DNA from: Riptortus pedestris
Taxonomy: Eukaryota > Arthropoda > Insecta > Hemiptera > Alydidae
Direction: 5' to 3'
DNA length: 64,000 nucleotides
Assembly (NCBI GenBank): GCA_019009955.1
Contig: CM032228.1
Span: 9,185,001-9,249,000, forward strand
In this document: positions 47,028-58,969 of the stretch, piece after piece
Layout of the letters: each line of letters opens with the position of its first letter
How positions within the stretch are numbered: the stretch's first letter is position 1
The notes under the pieces: generated by a model
The model's database searches: none
Seen by the model: only the letters and a program-made list of their open reading frames with translations
What the model was told of the DNA's origin: nothing
Program-made: the position numbers and the translations under genes

Positions 47028-47726
47028 CCTAATATTATACGTATATTGTGTATAGATGTCAATAAATACAAATTTATTTTCTTCCTTTTGTACTCAGTAA
47101 CATGGCTTAATAATTTCGTTATATCTATAGTTTTCCGATTAAGATATAAAAAAAAAAAAAAATAAAAAAAAAAAAAAAATTCCTTAAATTTTATCGTACA
47201 ATTTCTCACTTGAAGATCCCGTTTTATACTGGCGCATAAAACTGAGGATTCGAATTATCTTTAGAATCTGTGGGTTTAAATCCAACAGGTGTTTATCTTA
47301 AGGAGGTATCTCTGAGCTGGAGGAGTCTTTATTGCTACGGACCTTCTGGAATTCGGCTCCTTAGCCCATATTATCCCGATGCTCTAACCATAGATGGCTT
47401 CAAAAACAGCTCTTTTATCCTCCTTGGGTTCTATTATGAACTTTAACATCCATTATAAACACCCCTTTAGTCATTTGGAGATCTAGCTTGCCTCTATCTA
47501 TCTAGCTTTGAACACAAGGCGATCTGTTCGTGATTAATTTTACTTATTACTCAAGAGATTGATAGAAGGTAATCAAAAACCCTTCATTACTATTCAATTA
47601 GTTATTTGATTCACTTGACTCTTTTCGGGCAATGTCATGGCTCCTTGAAAAGTGTTTTTACTTTAAGATTAATAAGCAACGCTGAGGGACAACCTCCTGC
47701 CGATCCAGATGCGTCGTCATACAGAA
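47028..47726. other. Unassigned stretch
   Basis: No gene or repeat terminus recognised. Confidence 0.4.
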
Positions 47727-47760
47727 ATAGCTGATTTCCCTTGAGGGAAATCTGCTAAAA
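47727..47760 (-). mobile_element. Orphan HINE 5' terminus
   Basis: AAATAGCTGATTTCCCTTGA followed by GGGAAATCTGCTAAAA: only the palindromic end. Confidence 0.65.
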
Positions 47761-47914
47761 TGAAGGACTTTAATAAGTCCAGGGCCCCTGCAATCGTTCT
47801 TACCAATTGTATCCTTTTCCAAGGATTGCTTTCCGTCACAATCCCTCCTAGGACTTTAAAAGTGATCACTAGTCGAAATAAAAAAAAAAACAAACACTCG
47901 ATAAAAACGAATAT

Positions 47915-48046
47915 AAAAGTCCGTCACGCAGGGGCTGCGTAAACTAAGCAGATTTAATTTGCAATAAGATTGGTTCTATACAATTTTTCGATCCGACGTA
48001 TAGTAACAGAGATATTTCAAGTTTTCAAAATTCTCCCCCTCTAAAT
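47915..48046 (-). mobile_element. Deleted HINE copy
   Basis: Stem-loop end AAAAGTCCGTCACGCAGGGG and AAGCAGATTT joined directly to internal GCAATAAGATTGGTTC.., a ~300-bp internal deletion. Confidence 0.7.
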
Positions 48047-48399
48047 TTTAATATTTTGACTTTTGATCTTAGAGTAACTATATAGAATTTAAGTGGTTCA
48101 AAGATAATGAATATTTTCAGCATGGGCTACTTTAAACTTTACTACCACTGACAGGAGCGAGAGTTAATATAGAAGTTAAAAGCTATAATTGCCAATTCCG
48201 TAAGTTGTATCGAAAAGATGGAAATTATATACTGAATCGAATAAATTTTACGCTGCTAATAGTTATTTTGTAATTGACTATTTATTTTGTTTTTTAAACA
48301 AAACATATAAATAAATACATTTAAAAGTAGGGCTCTCTAACCCCAACATAGTACCAAAGGGTCACTTTTACTGAAGGTACAAGCAACCTGAGAAGGTGT

Positions 48400-48980
48400 T
48401 CTGTCTATTTCAAGGAATTCTACTTGCCAAAAAAAATAATAATACATAAATAATAAAATATATTAAAAAAGCACGAATCACCCACCCCCGTCCTTGGTCC
48501 TGGTAATGTACACCAAATGGATTTCTTGTGATTCCTGCCTCAGCCAGTGCCTTGTCTTCCACCAACAGGTCGGCCATTATTTGTTGGAAACATGCCACAC
48601 ATTGTCCAGGAACCACGGAGAACCAGGATGCAGATCCACTGCATTGCCGTACTGGTCGTGCCTATATCCCGCAATCCGTCGGCACTCTTCTTACTCCAGA
48701 CACCTTTGTAAGACAGGGACACTGGGAGTACTCGGTCCATGCTTGGGTCAAGCTCGATGAGCCGTGCAACCGCCTACTTCAGCTTATGCCTGTCATATTT
48801 GTCCTTCTTCCTTTTAAAGATTTTCACCAAAGATCCCGCAGCGGTAACGACATGGACATCTATAGTTGCCACTATTTTCCTCCATTCCACCACTACATTT
48901 GGCCAAAAAGACCCAATAGGGGATACGAATAAGTTCTCGTGCCAGGTACCCCTTTCCTGCAAATGGCTATCCTAATCCTA
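48400..48980. other. GC-richer block with overlapping frames on both strands
   Basis: Base composition resembles coding DNA, and a reverse frame with one stop (including ACFQQIMADLLVEDKALAEA) spans most of it. I recognise no family. Possibly a decayed gene or transposon piece. Confidence 0.3.
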
Positions 48981-49042
48981 ATCGGCTTACCACGAGTAGT
49001 CCTCATTTTCCACTTCAAACGTGTAACACTGTTAGTAGTAAA

Positions 49043-49130
49043 CAGTCCGTCAAGCAGGAGGTGCGTAAACTAAGCAGATTTCCCTCGTGATGTTTAACAA
49101 TAGATAAATCTACATGCTGGTAACAACACT
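49043..49130 (-). mobile_element. HINE-like 3'-end fragment
   Basis: CAGTCCGTCAAGCAGGAGGT then ACTAAGCAGATTTCCCTCGTG; decays after ~90 bp. Confidence 0.6.
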
Positions 49131-49359
49131 AATAAAGTACAACTAACTCGCTTAAAATTTAGTTACTAGAAAATGTATAATACAACAATTTAACAAGATT
49201 GGAGATATTTTAAATATAACTTCCAGCGTATAACATAAATTAGATGAAGAAATCAATCTTATAAATCTTGGTGATTTAATACATTTGCAATTGACTCCAA
49301 GTTAACCATTTGTGCAATTGTGATTCAAAATGATAGATTGAACAGGTGTTAAACGACTT

Positions 49360-49730
49360 AGCTATCCATTAGAGAGAGTATGAAGTGAGGAACATAGCCG
49401 ATAGTGCACACGAGAAACTGTGTCAGAGCCTATCGGCTGTTGGAATCTCCGGGGGTGCCCCGAGCCCCATGGTAATGGCCGTGATATTTCGTGATGGCCA
49501 GCCCCACGCTGTGGATTCCGACGGAACACGGAAAGGTTTTTTACTCGGGCACTTCCCACGCGAACCAGCTGCCCCCACTCCTCGATATCTATTTTTGTCC
49601 GATGCACGCTCCAACTGCGTCCATGATTTCTTCTCATCATACTTTTAGTTTTAAGTACTTGCGAGATCTAAATCCCTAAAGAACCTGGGCCTCGTTGACA
49701 CTTCCTCCCGGACTCGACCAGGCTTCAATA
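49360..49730. other. GC-rich block, unrecognised
   Basis: A + strand frame (49385-49648) and two reverse frames overlap; none has a known domain or clear splice sites. Confidence 0.3.
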
Positions 49731-50071
49731 AGAATTATCCATCGTCCACAAATGTTATCAAGACAGCCTCACATGAATCTTTGTGCATACTGCTGTTGCT
49801 GTGTAAGTAATAGTTTCTGGTTGTTTCATTCTTCTCATTTAAACAAATTAGGTCCCCAAAAAATCACACAAATTCTATAGTTGTATGCGATACACAATCC
49901 CAGTAAAATGGCCATTTAGAGATGTGACCAGATAGTATCTCTCAGCTCTCCTATTGTAATAATATTGTTCTGAAGAAGGATACCAACGGTGTTCGAAACT
50001 GTTAGCCCAAAAACACACTCCTCTTCTGACTAATTGAGTACCACTTCAGCCGATACCCAACTATCCTCTAC

Positions 50072-50076
<5 letters not shown>

Positions 50077-50117
<41 letters not shown>
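50077..50117. repeat. (TA)n microsatellite
   Basis: About 20 TA units. Confidence 0.9.
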
Positions 50118-50120
<3 letters not shown>

Positions 50121-50782
50121 GCTATTATATATTGCAAGATCTGGTACTTTGCCACATTCTTAAACCACTCAGTGAAGTTCAAAGATAAGTCCTACTACTT
50201 TCATAGCTCTAGCATACCTAATCATATACTCTGTCGTGTCATCCTGCTACCTTTGTATCTGTCCATTCTCGCAAACATATTAATTGAGTATTATATAGTA
50301 GCATATATGAGACCTTCCAGCCTTCTGGAGACAACTCCTTCCAGACCTTCATTACTATCAACATCTGAGATAATGATCCCCGAGAGTATCTTTATGTGCA
50401 TGGCTAAGCAGGTAGCCCCAAACAAACAACGCTTATAAATATGACAACTAATACATAATTGCTAAGTTATGCATTTGAAGTTACTCCTTGTTCTAATTTT
50501 CACCTACTTTGCAGTTGAAAGTGATGAGACGCAATGGAATTGATGATTTATCGCAGAAACATCAGAGCCCAGAAAAGTGGTAACTCTAAATGAGGTAACA
50601 AATAAGATTAGTAAATGACATGGAGAAAAAGAGAGTTATACAAATTAGGTATATTATAAGACGCAACTTTACCAATAGGCTTGAAGGTAAGATTTAGGTG
50701 AAAGAGAAGATTGGAAAATAGAAGTCATTAAACATTTCTTGGATTTTGGTGGCATAGTAAAATGAAAAGATTAAAATTTTAA

Positions 50783-50993
50783 ATTATTTATTAACGTCCA
50801 CTTTTTGCAACTAAGGCTAATTGGGACGGGGTATCTACAGCTTACGTCCCCTTTTCTAGCCAGGGTGGGACTGAGGTATTTTATTTAATGAATTCCGTCA
50901 CTAAATAAATTCCAGATGGGAATGGAACTCGCCACTCTAGGTTTACCATGAGAGAAGGCAACGTTTTAACTCACATGGCTAACTTGAGCCCCA
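50783..50993 (-). repeat. tRNA-derived SINE, near full length
   Basis: Reverse copy of the 21361-21578 element: reverse strand reads GGGGCTCAAGTTAGCCATG.., a B-box-like segment, then the body to the tail at TTAATAAATAATTT. It is ~210 bp. Confidence 0.7.
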
Positions 50994-51559
50994 TGAAAAG
51001 ATTAGTTTTCGCCAGATGATCGAAGATTCTTACAAATAATTACTTATCGGTCTTAATTTGGGTTACCAACTGGGCATTATATGGTTCCTGCAGAAATAAA
51101 GACCAAGTTCCTATTGACACAAATCGCACTAGAGGCGGAAGGTGAAAAGGTGTAAAACAAAAACTTCCCCATTATTCGTGTCATGAGTACTACCTTAATA
51201 GCAGATTTCTCTTAAGGGAAACATATCAATTCGAATTAATTTTAAAATAGATCAATGTTCTTAAATTATTTCCGTTAGCCGTTGATTGGCAACTATATCA
51301 TTAATTACATCAAGAAAATTCATATTGGCAAGGGCAGTTCGTATTGACTCAAATCGGACCAGAGGGGGAGGGTGAGAACGAATTTTTGCAACTTCCCCAT
51401 TATTATGGAGTCCGATCGAAAAGTGTTAGCAGTGTTCTTGCAAATATAAGTTCCTATAATTGTCGTGTTATACATTTTTTCGAATTCATATAGAAACCCA
51501 GATATTCGTACGTTTCAGTTTTCCGGCTTCAGTAAACTGGGTTACATCCTCCAAACAAA

Positions 51560-51656
51560 AAGGTATTTTTGACATTTACGGCCTACATTTCGGACATATT
51601 TCAAAATTCCCAACAACCTCAATAGCTGATTTCGCTGAAGAGAAATCTGCTAAAAT
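51560..51656 (-). mobile_element. HINE-like terminus
   Basis: CCTCAATAGCTGATTTCGCT then GAGAAATCTGCTAAAA; another decayed terminus (AGCAGATTTCTCTTAAGGG) lies at about 51200-51218. The mariner-like MITE starts four bases after it. Confidence 0.55.
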
Positions 51657-51659
51657 ATA

Positions 51660-51886
51660 CAGGGTCATTCAAAAAGAATGAACCTATTCATTAAGCTATA
51701 TCTTATTAACAGACAGTAATGTAAGATTGCAATAAAGACACATGTATTTAACCGGTGTTGAAGTTTTATGGTGTCATCATCAACATGTTCCATTTCCAGC
51801 ATCGCATATATCATGTCTTCTTACATTACTGTCTGTTAATAAGATATAGCTTAGTAAAGTCGGTACATTCTTTTTGAAAGACCCTG
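51660..51886. mobile_element. mariner/Tc1-like MITE (227 bp)
   Basis: Inverted ends CAGGGTCATTCAAAAAGAAT and CAGGGTCTTTCAAAAAGAAT, extending ~75 bp each (both include TTATTAACAGACAGTAATGT), flanked by TA on each side (51658-51659, 51887-51888). Confidence 0.75.
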
Positions 51887-52290
51887 TACTGTTTGTGTTA
51901 CCTTAACGGAGATTGTCCTATGATCTTAGTCGCTAATACAGCCTGCATCTTCTGACGGGACATCTGTAAGTTGAGGACGAACAATGAGAAAATGGTTAGC
52001 TGCATCAAAGGAAAGTGATAAACCTGTAGATTCCGTGACGGATCTCCTTCCCGGCAACGGACCAGGGGCGAGCATAACGGACCCTTGGTTCAGGGGTAAA
52101 GACCCCGATATGGTCTATTTGCTCAGCTCCCATTTACTCTGGACCCCAAAGTTCAACCTATGACAACATAATGAGCGGATGCTGCTCACCGCTTTGATCT
52201 TTGGCTCAGAACACAACACTTTTCTCATGACCCAAAATCTTTTGCTGTAGCTTGGTTTATTGAAGCTAAATATAAAAAAATAACTCTCTC

Positions 52291-52437
52291 TTTTAGCAGA
52301 TTTCCCATGAGGGAAATCAGCTATTGAGGTCGTAGTCATGACGCGATTTTCGAAAATTTTTCTTCAAATGCCCATCGATCCTACCCAGGGATGACGAAAA
52401 TGAGGTCCGTTCAAAATTATATATATTTATTTATATA

Positions 52438-52469
<32 letters not shown>

Positions 52470-53472
52470 CAAAATTATATATATATATATTTGTCTGTTA
52501 ACGCTCTAGCGGTCGCAATTTTTGTTTGATCGTTACGAAACTCGATATTTAAACGTTTTATGTAAAAAGACAGATCAAGTTCATATTTATTTTTAGCTGG
52601 TGGTGAGGGTGATGAATGTTTAATCACAAAACTTTTTTATGGCTCCTCACAATTTTATTTCTTATAAACGCTGAGCGCTTTCGGGGACTAAATCCCCATC
52701 CTCAGAGCGTCAGAGCGTAGGGCGGTCTTATAGACTTGCACTCGGCAGGGTTTAGCCTGGTAGCAAGTCTATGAGATCGCCCTACGCTCTGACGCTCTGA
52801 GGATGGGGATTTAGTCCCCGAAAGCGCTCAGCGTTTATAAGAAATAAAATTGTGAGGAGCCATAAAAATGTTTTGTGATTAACAGATCAAGTTCGTTAAT
52901 GGCTAAAATCGGACCAGAGGGAGAGGGGGTTTAGAGGGGGGATTTTCGAAAATTCAAAATATCTCCGGTATTATGCATCGGGTCGAAAAATTATAATTAT
53001 AGAACCAATCTTATTGCAAATTAAATTTACTATAAATATTGTTATATACATTTATTCTCTATCTTGAATATTAACCGAGATATTTGCATTTTTATGAAGT
53101 CTGTGGGAGATTGTGTGGATTAGTTCGGCCGTTTCCGTAACTATTCGGCGGAAGCTTCTTTTAACCTAACCTGTCGTTTCTAACCTTACCTTACCTTCGT
53201 TACTTTGTGAGATTTATGCAAATAAGTTCTGCTCATCCACCCCCCCCCTTCTTTAGTTCTTGGACTACTAAAATTTGAGTTATTAAAATATAAATTATTC
53301 TTACAATTCAGAAGCCGTTTCAGTTGGGAATTTATCAAAATTAACTGAAAGATTTCTCATTACCGTTTGTAGTTACTCATGGTGGTGTTGTGTTACCAGT
53401 ATGCAGATTTCTCTATTGCTAAACTTCACATGGGAAATCTGCTTAGTTTACGTAGCCCCAGCGTGGCGGACT
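52291..53472 (+). mobile_element. HINE-like element with a nested inverted-repeat insertion
   Basis: 5' TTTTAGCAGATTTCCCATGA palindrome, TA core about 52416-52490, 3' GGGAAATCTGCTTAG, stem-loop, GCGGACTTTT. Interrupted by the 299-bp insertion 52583-52881. Confidence 0.8.
52583..52881. repeat. Palindromic insertion (~118-bp arms) with 13-bp target duplication
   Basis: Arms about 52622-52741 and 52765-52884 are nearly perfect inverse copies around the spacer CACTCGGCAGGGTTTAGCCT. The host sequence ACAGATCAAGTTC (52570-52582) is repeated at 52882-52894, whereas other HINE copies have it once. Non-coding. Confidence 0.85.
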
Positions 53473-53567
53473 TTTTTTCTTTTTAGTAATTTTATTAATA
53501 TAGAACTCCTTTTTTAACACCTTAACCTAAACATATAACAGCTTATTCCTACTGTCACTTGAGTAGG

Positions 53568-54028
53568 TCCCGGCACGGGGCCGGCCCTTCCCAGTGGCAG
53601 CAGTAAGCCCCCGCTGTGTAGCTGCTGGGTAGGGGAACCGTAGGAACAGTAGGTCCTTAGTCGGCTTTGCTGTTCCGGGCAGGGGATCACTCCTGCCTTA
53701 ATGGGGTAAGTTCTAGCGGCTTACTCAATGTGAACTACGGGTTGGGTGGTGTCCGGAGTGGAGGCTTGCATTCACTGCCGGTCATAGACGTAGTGGTCGT
53801 GTGTTCAAAGCACGAGGACATACAGGCCAGGTAAACTGGTACATGTGTGGGAGCTGTTCTCTCGTGTGGGAGCTGGGTAGTAGGAGACTGTCCCTTCCAT
53901 AGGATTCGCTTCTGACCATCGTAACGAGTCCTCAGTGACCATGAGGTTGTTGGATTGGTGTAGAAGGATTAAGGCCTCACGGCTAGGTGCCTTCTACATT
54001 GTAGCCACTCCTCGACATGGGTACACAA
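53568..54028. mobile_element. GC-rich 461-bp insertion with 15-bp target duplication
   Basis: TGTCACTTGAGTAGG occurs at 53553-53567 and 54029-54043. The insert is GC-rich, has no poly(A) tail or terminal inverted repeat, and contains a tRNA/B-box-like GTGTTCAAAGCACGAGG (about 53800). A variable-length duplication points to target-primed retroposition; a SINE-like element is inferred. Family not recognised. Confidence 0.6.
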
Positions 54029-54364
54029 TGTCACTTGAGTAGGATTGGGAGTTTACTAAATACTAAAAATTTAAGAAATGCAAAAATCTGGGTTAATTTC
54101 AAAATTAAGAAACGTGTGTAAAAATGTTATAGAAAAATAAATTTACAAGGTTGGTTCTATATAAATTTCCGGAGAAATTTTGAATTTTCTTCCACTCTAA
54201 GCAACCCCTCCCTCCTGTCCGATCTAAACCGTTAACGAATCAAGATTCGTATTAATTTAAAAATAGATAAATTTTCTTAAATTATTTCCGTTAGCCGCTG
54301 GTTGGCTACAATATCATTAATTATATCAAGAAAATGTGTAAGACGAACGTTAGTCACTATGATT

Positions 54365-54494
54365 TAATTAGCAGATTTCACTGAATGGAAATCAGCTATT
54401 GAGGCCGTACTCATGACGTGATTTTCAAAAAATGTCTTCAAATGTCCATCAATCCTACCTAGGAGCTGACGAAAATGAGATCCGTTCAAAATTG

Positions 54495-54529
<35 letters not shown>

Positions 54530-55076
54530 GTGTGTATATGGATACACACGTATAAATGTATATATTTGTCTTTACCACTCTAGCGGTCGCAATTATTGTT
54601 TGATCGTTATCAAACTCGATATAGATCGAGTTCGCTAATGGCTGAAATCGGACCTGAGGGGGAGGGGTTAGAAGTGGGATTTTCGAAAATTCGAAATATC
54701 TTCGTTACTATACGTTGGATCGAAAAATATCATAGAACCAATCTTTTTGCAAATTAAATGCACAATACATAAATATACATTTATACTGTATCTTGAATTT
54801 TAACGAGATATTTGCATTTTTCAGTTTTCAGCCTTCGGCAAACCACCAATTCGGCTCATGTTACATAAACGATACTCTTTTATGTAATAAACCATATGAT
54901 TCGAAACTTAAATACCAAATATTGTTTTCATGAGACATTTATTATAGAGATACATGCAAATATGTTCTGGTGACTTCCCCTTTCGTCTTAAGATATTGGT
55001 ATAATAAAATTTGATTGATTGAGATAAAAATTATTCGGGTTCCTTATAAATTTCATTACTAGATATAGTATATATA
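54365..55076 (+). mobile_element. HINE-like element, 5' part (continues at 56690-56946)
   Basis: ATTAGCAGATTTCACTGAAT palindrome, TA core about 54495-54560, then family body up to GAGATAAAAATTATTC. The missing 3' portion is found after the 55077-56689 insertions. Confidence 0.72.
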
Positions 55077-55294
55077 TGTTAAGTAGGTATATTGTACATT
55101 TATATTTAAGTTCTCTTTGTAAGACTTGTAGCTCTTTGTAGACAGGATGTAGTATAGAGTAGTGAGTTGTCGACAGGATGCTGTAGTGAGGTAAGTAGTG
55201 TGTCGCTGTATGTCTGTGAGTTCGGCCACGTGTTAAGAATGTCTAGTTGATAATTATAATTAATCAAAGTATCAGAGTATTCTCCTTTCACCTT

Positions 55295-55298
<4 letters not shown>
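55077..55298. mobile_element. Candidate solo LTR
   Basis: 222 bp starting TGTTAAG and ending CTTAACA (TG..CA with a 7-bp inverted repeat), flanked by ATATA on both sides. The duplication lies in low-complexity DNA, so it is weak. No internal retroviral-type sequence. Confidence 0.45.

Positions 55299-55361
<63 letters not shown>
55299..55361. repeat. (TA)n microsatellite at Helitron 3' junction
   Basis: About 31 TA units between the LTR-like segment and a Helitron end. Confidence 0.9.
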
Positions 55362-55362
<1 letters not shown>

Positions 55363-55641
55363 TAGCCAAGGTACCCGGCTTCGCTCGGGAAATCATTTGA
55401 GACGGAAATATTCTATTTTGTTTTTGGCAAATGCTTCAACGTGTACAACTGCTCTTCCCGTAAGGGTCCGTTGGGCGACTTATGGAAAATAAAATTTTAG
55501 ATTTGAAAAATAAATGAAAATAAGTCTCTAATCATTCCCTCTCCACTGTTTGACACACAGTGAATAATTCAAATCATAATCATAGATAGCATTTATTATT
55601 ATTAAATATCATCTATAATGTAGGTATTTTCTGTATACAAT
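55362..55641 (-). mobile_element. Truncated Helitron
   Basis: Reverse-strand 3' end CGAGCGAAGCCGGG stem-loop, TACCTTGG, CTAG with T beyond. The body (TAAATGCTATCTATGATTAT-type words on the reverse strand) resembles 63300-63540, a second Helitron type. Confidence 0.65.
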
Positions 55642-56647
55642 CTAGCTAATATACCCGACGATGCCCGGGAAATCATAGTTGACTGACTAATGATGGTATT
55701 TTTATAAAATATCGCTGAAAAACCAATAAGAATCACAATATCGCGAATTCTTATTTCAGGCCTCCCTTATAACCCCCACTCCCGTTCTAACCTAAACATT
55801 TTAATATAGCTTATAATCATGGAAGAATTAATGCTCATCGACATACCGAGTTTTGTTAAGTTCGGTTCAATCGTTAGCGCCCAATAAAATAGTAAGACTC
55901 CCGCTTTAGTTTATAGTGTATATCTCGTTTATACTTTGTTAAAAGACAAAAATGAATATCACAAAAGTTACTCTAAATAACAAAATAAACAACTTTTGTT
56001 ATGTTTATATATGCCGAAAAACGAATAGAAACGAAATACCGCTATTTTAAATTCAGGCCTCCCTTACAACCCCCACTCCTACCCGTCCCTAGAAATGTTG
56101 GTATGCCTTGTTGTAATGAAAGCGTTAGTGCTAATACAGATACCGAGTTTTATTTATTTTGGTTGGGTCTTTTGTCCCAAATAAAATTGTTCACTTCCGC
56201 TATAGGTTTTAGCGCATATCTCGTTTATAGTTCGGTATACGAAAAAATGTATATAACAAAAGTTACTCTAAATAACAAAATAAACAACTTTTGTTTTTTC
56301 ATATTTGCCGAAAAACCAATTTTCAAAAATTTTCAATTTCAGGCTTCCCTTATAACCCTTAATCCTGTTCGTCTCAGAGGATATTAATATAGCCTAAAGT
56401 CTAAGTTGGGTTAGTAGTAATATACATACCAAGTTTCATAAAATTCGGTTCAGTTGTTTATGCGTGAAAAGGTAACAAACAAACAAACAAACAAATAAAC
56501 AAACAAACAAACAAACAAATAACCAAAAAAACAAACAAACAGACACCAAAGAAACAAAATGCAGTTATGGTGTCTATGACATGTGAAACGAAAAGTTATC
56601 GTGAAATTTCGCGAAAAAAATCAATGTACAGACAGAGGTTACAATTT

Positions 56648-56688
<41 letters not shown>

Positions 56689-56689
56689 C
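55642..56689 (-). mobile_element. Non-autonomous Helitron
   Basis: Reverse-strand 3' end CCCGGGCATCGTCGGG, TATATTAG, CTAG; 5' end ..TATAAAATTGTAACCTCTGT next to a TA run (56649-56687). Same internal repeats as the other family members. The exact 5' TC is not identifiable. Confidence 0.75.
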
Positions 56690-56946
56690 TTAAATCAGTT
56701 ACCCATAAAATGAATATGTTATATTCTGATTTATTTCAGTAATAGTTTTTCTTTCCTGTAAGAGGTTGGCAGTCCTGTTTTTTTACATTTCAGACGCTTC
56801 CCGTCGCGAGGTTTCTTATTATCGTTCGTATTTATTCAGTTAATATAGACTGTACTGATGTGTTACCAGTATGTAGATTTGTCTATTGTTAAACTTCACG
56901 CGGGAAATCTGCTTAGTTTACGCAGCTCCTGCGCGACGGACTTTTT
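56690..56946 (+). mobile_element. HINE-like element, 3' part
   Basis: Resumes with GAATATGTTATATTCTGATT and ends GGGAAATCTGCTTAG, stem-loop (GCAGCTCCTGCGC) and GACGGACTTTTT. It completes the copy that began at 54365. Confidence 0.72.
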
Positions 56947-57990
56947 AGTATTAGAGAGTATTACCGGTTTGCTATTTACAAAACGTCGCTGAACTACAAT
57001 TTGCAGGGTTCTTTCGTTTAATATTACTTTATTCCATAAATAAAAAGGAAATGGTGATAAACATACAAACATATATGTAAAGAAATCACAGTAGCTATCC
57101 AAGTACTCCAAAGGATTTCGAAATGGAGTAAACATTATCTTTTAAATCAGGGTCTGAAATTTGCATAGCTAAATTAGAATTAGTGTTATTATATGATTTT
57201 TTCCTTTATTATCTTAGATGTTATTGTTTCTTTTCAGTAATTATTGAAATTTATATAATAAATACCCCTTTACTGTGGTAGACTGTGATAATACATCAAT
57301 TTGATTGATTTCTGTGGTGTTTACGATTTCTAGGGTATTCTTTTAATTTTTAGTTAATGAGTTTTTAGAAATTGTACTAGAAACCCCATTTAAAACTTTA
57401 TTATTACCGTCTGATTTTAGTGATAATAGAGGTCAGACAATCTATTAAAAAAAGAACAATCTAATAATTTTCAACGGTCAATATCTCCGATTAAAAAAAA
57501 AAAGAAAAAACAATAAAGGAAATGCCAGTAAAAATACCTTATGTGGGCATAACTTCCTTGTTGTACTCAAATTAAATTAAGTAAACAATGTTTTGCAGCA
57601 CTTCACTTAAAATCATTTCATTTGAAACTGATATCTCCGTTCCGATGCACCAAATAAAACAGTCAAAGTTCAAGAGAACATCATTTATAGATCTTTTTAA
57701 GTTTAACAAAAAGATTTAATACAAACATTCTGTGTCACTATTTGGTACGGAGAAATTTGCATTTTTTTTTCTTGTTCGAACATTCTAAACACCACCCCCT
57801 GCCCTTCCTCCGTAGTCGGTTTCAATCAAAACAGGAAATACACAACAAGGTATAAAAGCAGTCTGAATTGTGAAATATTTAAATTCTAAGAATAAACGTA
57901 GAATTTGGCGCGGAACGGACGTTTATAAAATTGTTACGTACAGAAGTATCGTCGGAAGAAGTCGAAATGGGTTTAGGAAGGGACGATATG
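56947..57990. other. Unassigned AT-rich stretch
   Basis: No gene, terminus or RNA gene recognised. Confidence 0.4.
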
Positions 57991-57994
57991 TATA

Positions 57995-58560
57995 ATATAT
58001 ATAATTGTAACCTCTCTCTGTACATTGATTTTTTTTTTCTTGAAATTTCACTATACTTTTTCGTTTTACATGCCATTGACACGATATCTGCACTTTGTGA
58101 CTTTGGTGTCTGTTTGTTTGTTTTCTGCCTTTTCACGACGAAACTACGTACATATTACTACTTACCCAACTAAGAATATAGGCTATACTAATATTCTCAG
58201 AAACGAACAGGAGTGGGGGCAATAAGGGAAGCCTGAAAGGAAAAATCAGGATATTTTGTTTTCTATTGGCAAAGATGCACATAAACGAATGTCTTTATTT
58301 TTTTATTAAGAGTAACTTTTGTTATGTACACTTTTGTCATAGTCCGAAGTATAAATGAGAGATCACCTAAAAACTATAGCGGGAGTCAACAATTTTATCG
58401 GGTACAAACGAGGTGTCGAACCAGAGGGGGGGAGGGAGTCATGAATTTAAAATCCATATTTCTTTCCGTATTTCAGCAAAAATGCACCTTCAAAAAGTTT
58501 TTATTTTCTTCTTTATAGTAACTTTTATTATGTAAGTTTTTATCAAATGACAATCCATAA
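57995..58560 (+). mobile_element. Diverged Helitron 5' fragment
   Basis: ATAATTGTAACCTCTCTCTG start, then GGTGTCTGTTTGTTTG and GAACAGGAGTGGGGGC; more diverged than the other copies, 3' end lost. Confidence 0.65.
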
Positions 58561-58714
58561 ACATAATATGCTCATTTATCTTTATTTTAATATGGCATAT
58601 TATGAAAAATGACGTAATAACCCTCCGCCTCTAACCCCATCTATTCCGATTTCAGCCAATGACAAATATGATATTCAGTGTTGAAGGAAATGGCTAAATA
58701 TTGAGTATTGTATT

Positions 58715-58778
58715 AATTCAATTTTTCGATCCGACGTATAGTAACGGGGAAGTTTTGAATTTTAAGAATCCTCCCCTC

Positions 58779-58835
<57 letters not shown>

Positions 58836-58969
58836 CTTTTAACGGACCTCATTTTCATCATCTCCTGGGTAGGATCGATGGACGTTTGAAGAAAGTTCTT
58901 GAAAACCGCTCATGACGTACGGCTTCAACAGCTGATTTCCCTTAAGGGAAGAAAATCTTCTAAAAAATG
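58715..58969 (-). mobile_element. Partial HINE-like element
   Basis: TTTTTCGATCCGACGTATAG through TA core (58783-58835) to TTCCCTTAAGGGAAGAAAAT and CTTCTAAAA (5' end with a 4-bp expansion). The 3' half is missing. Confidence 0.68.
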
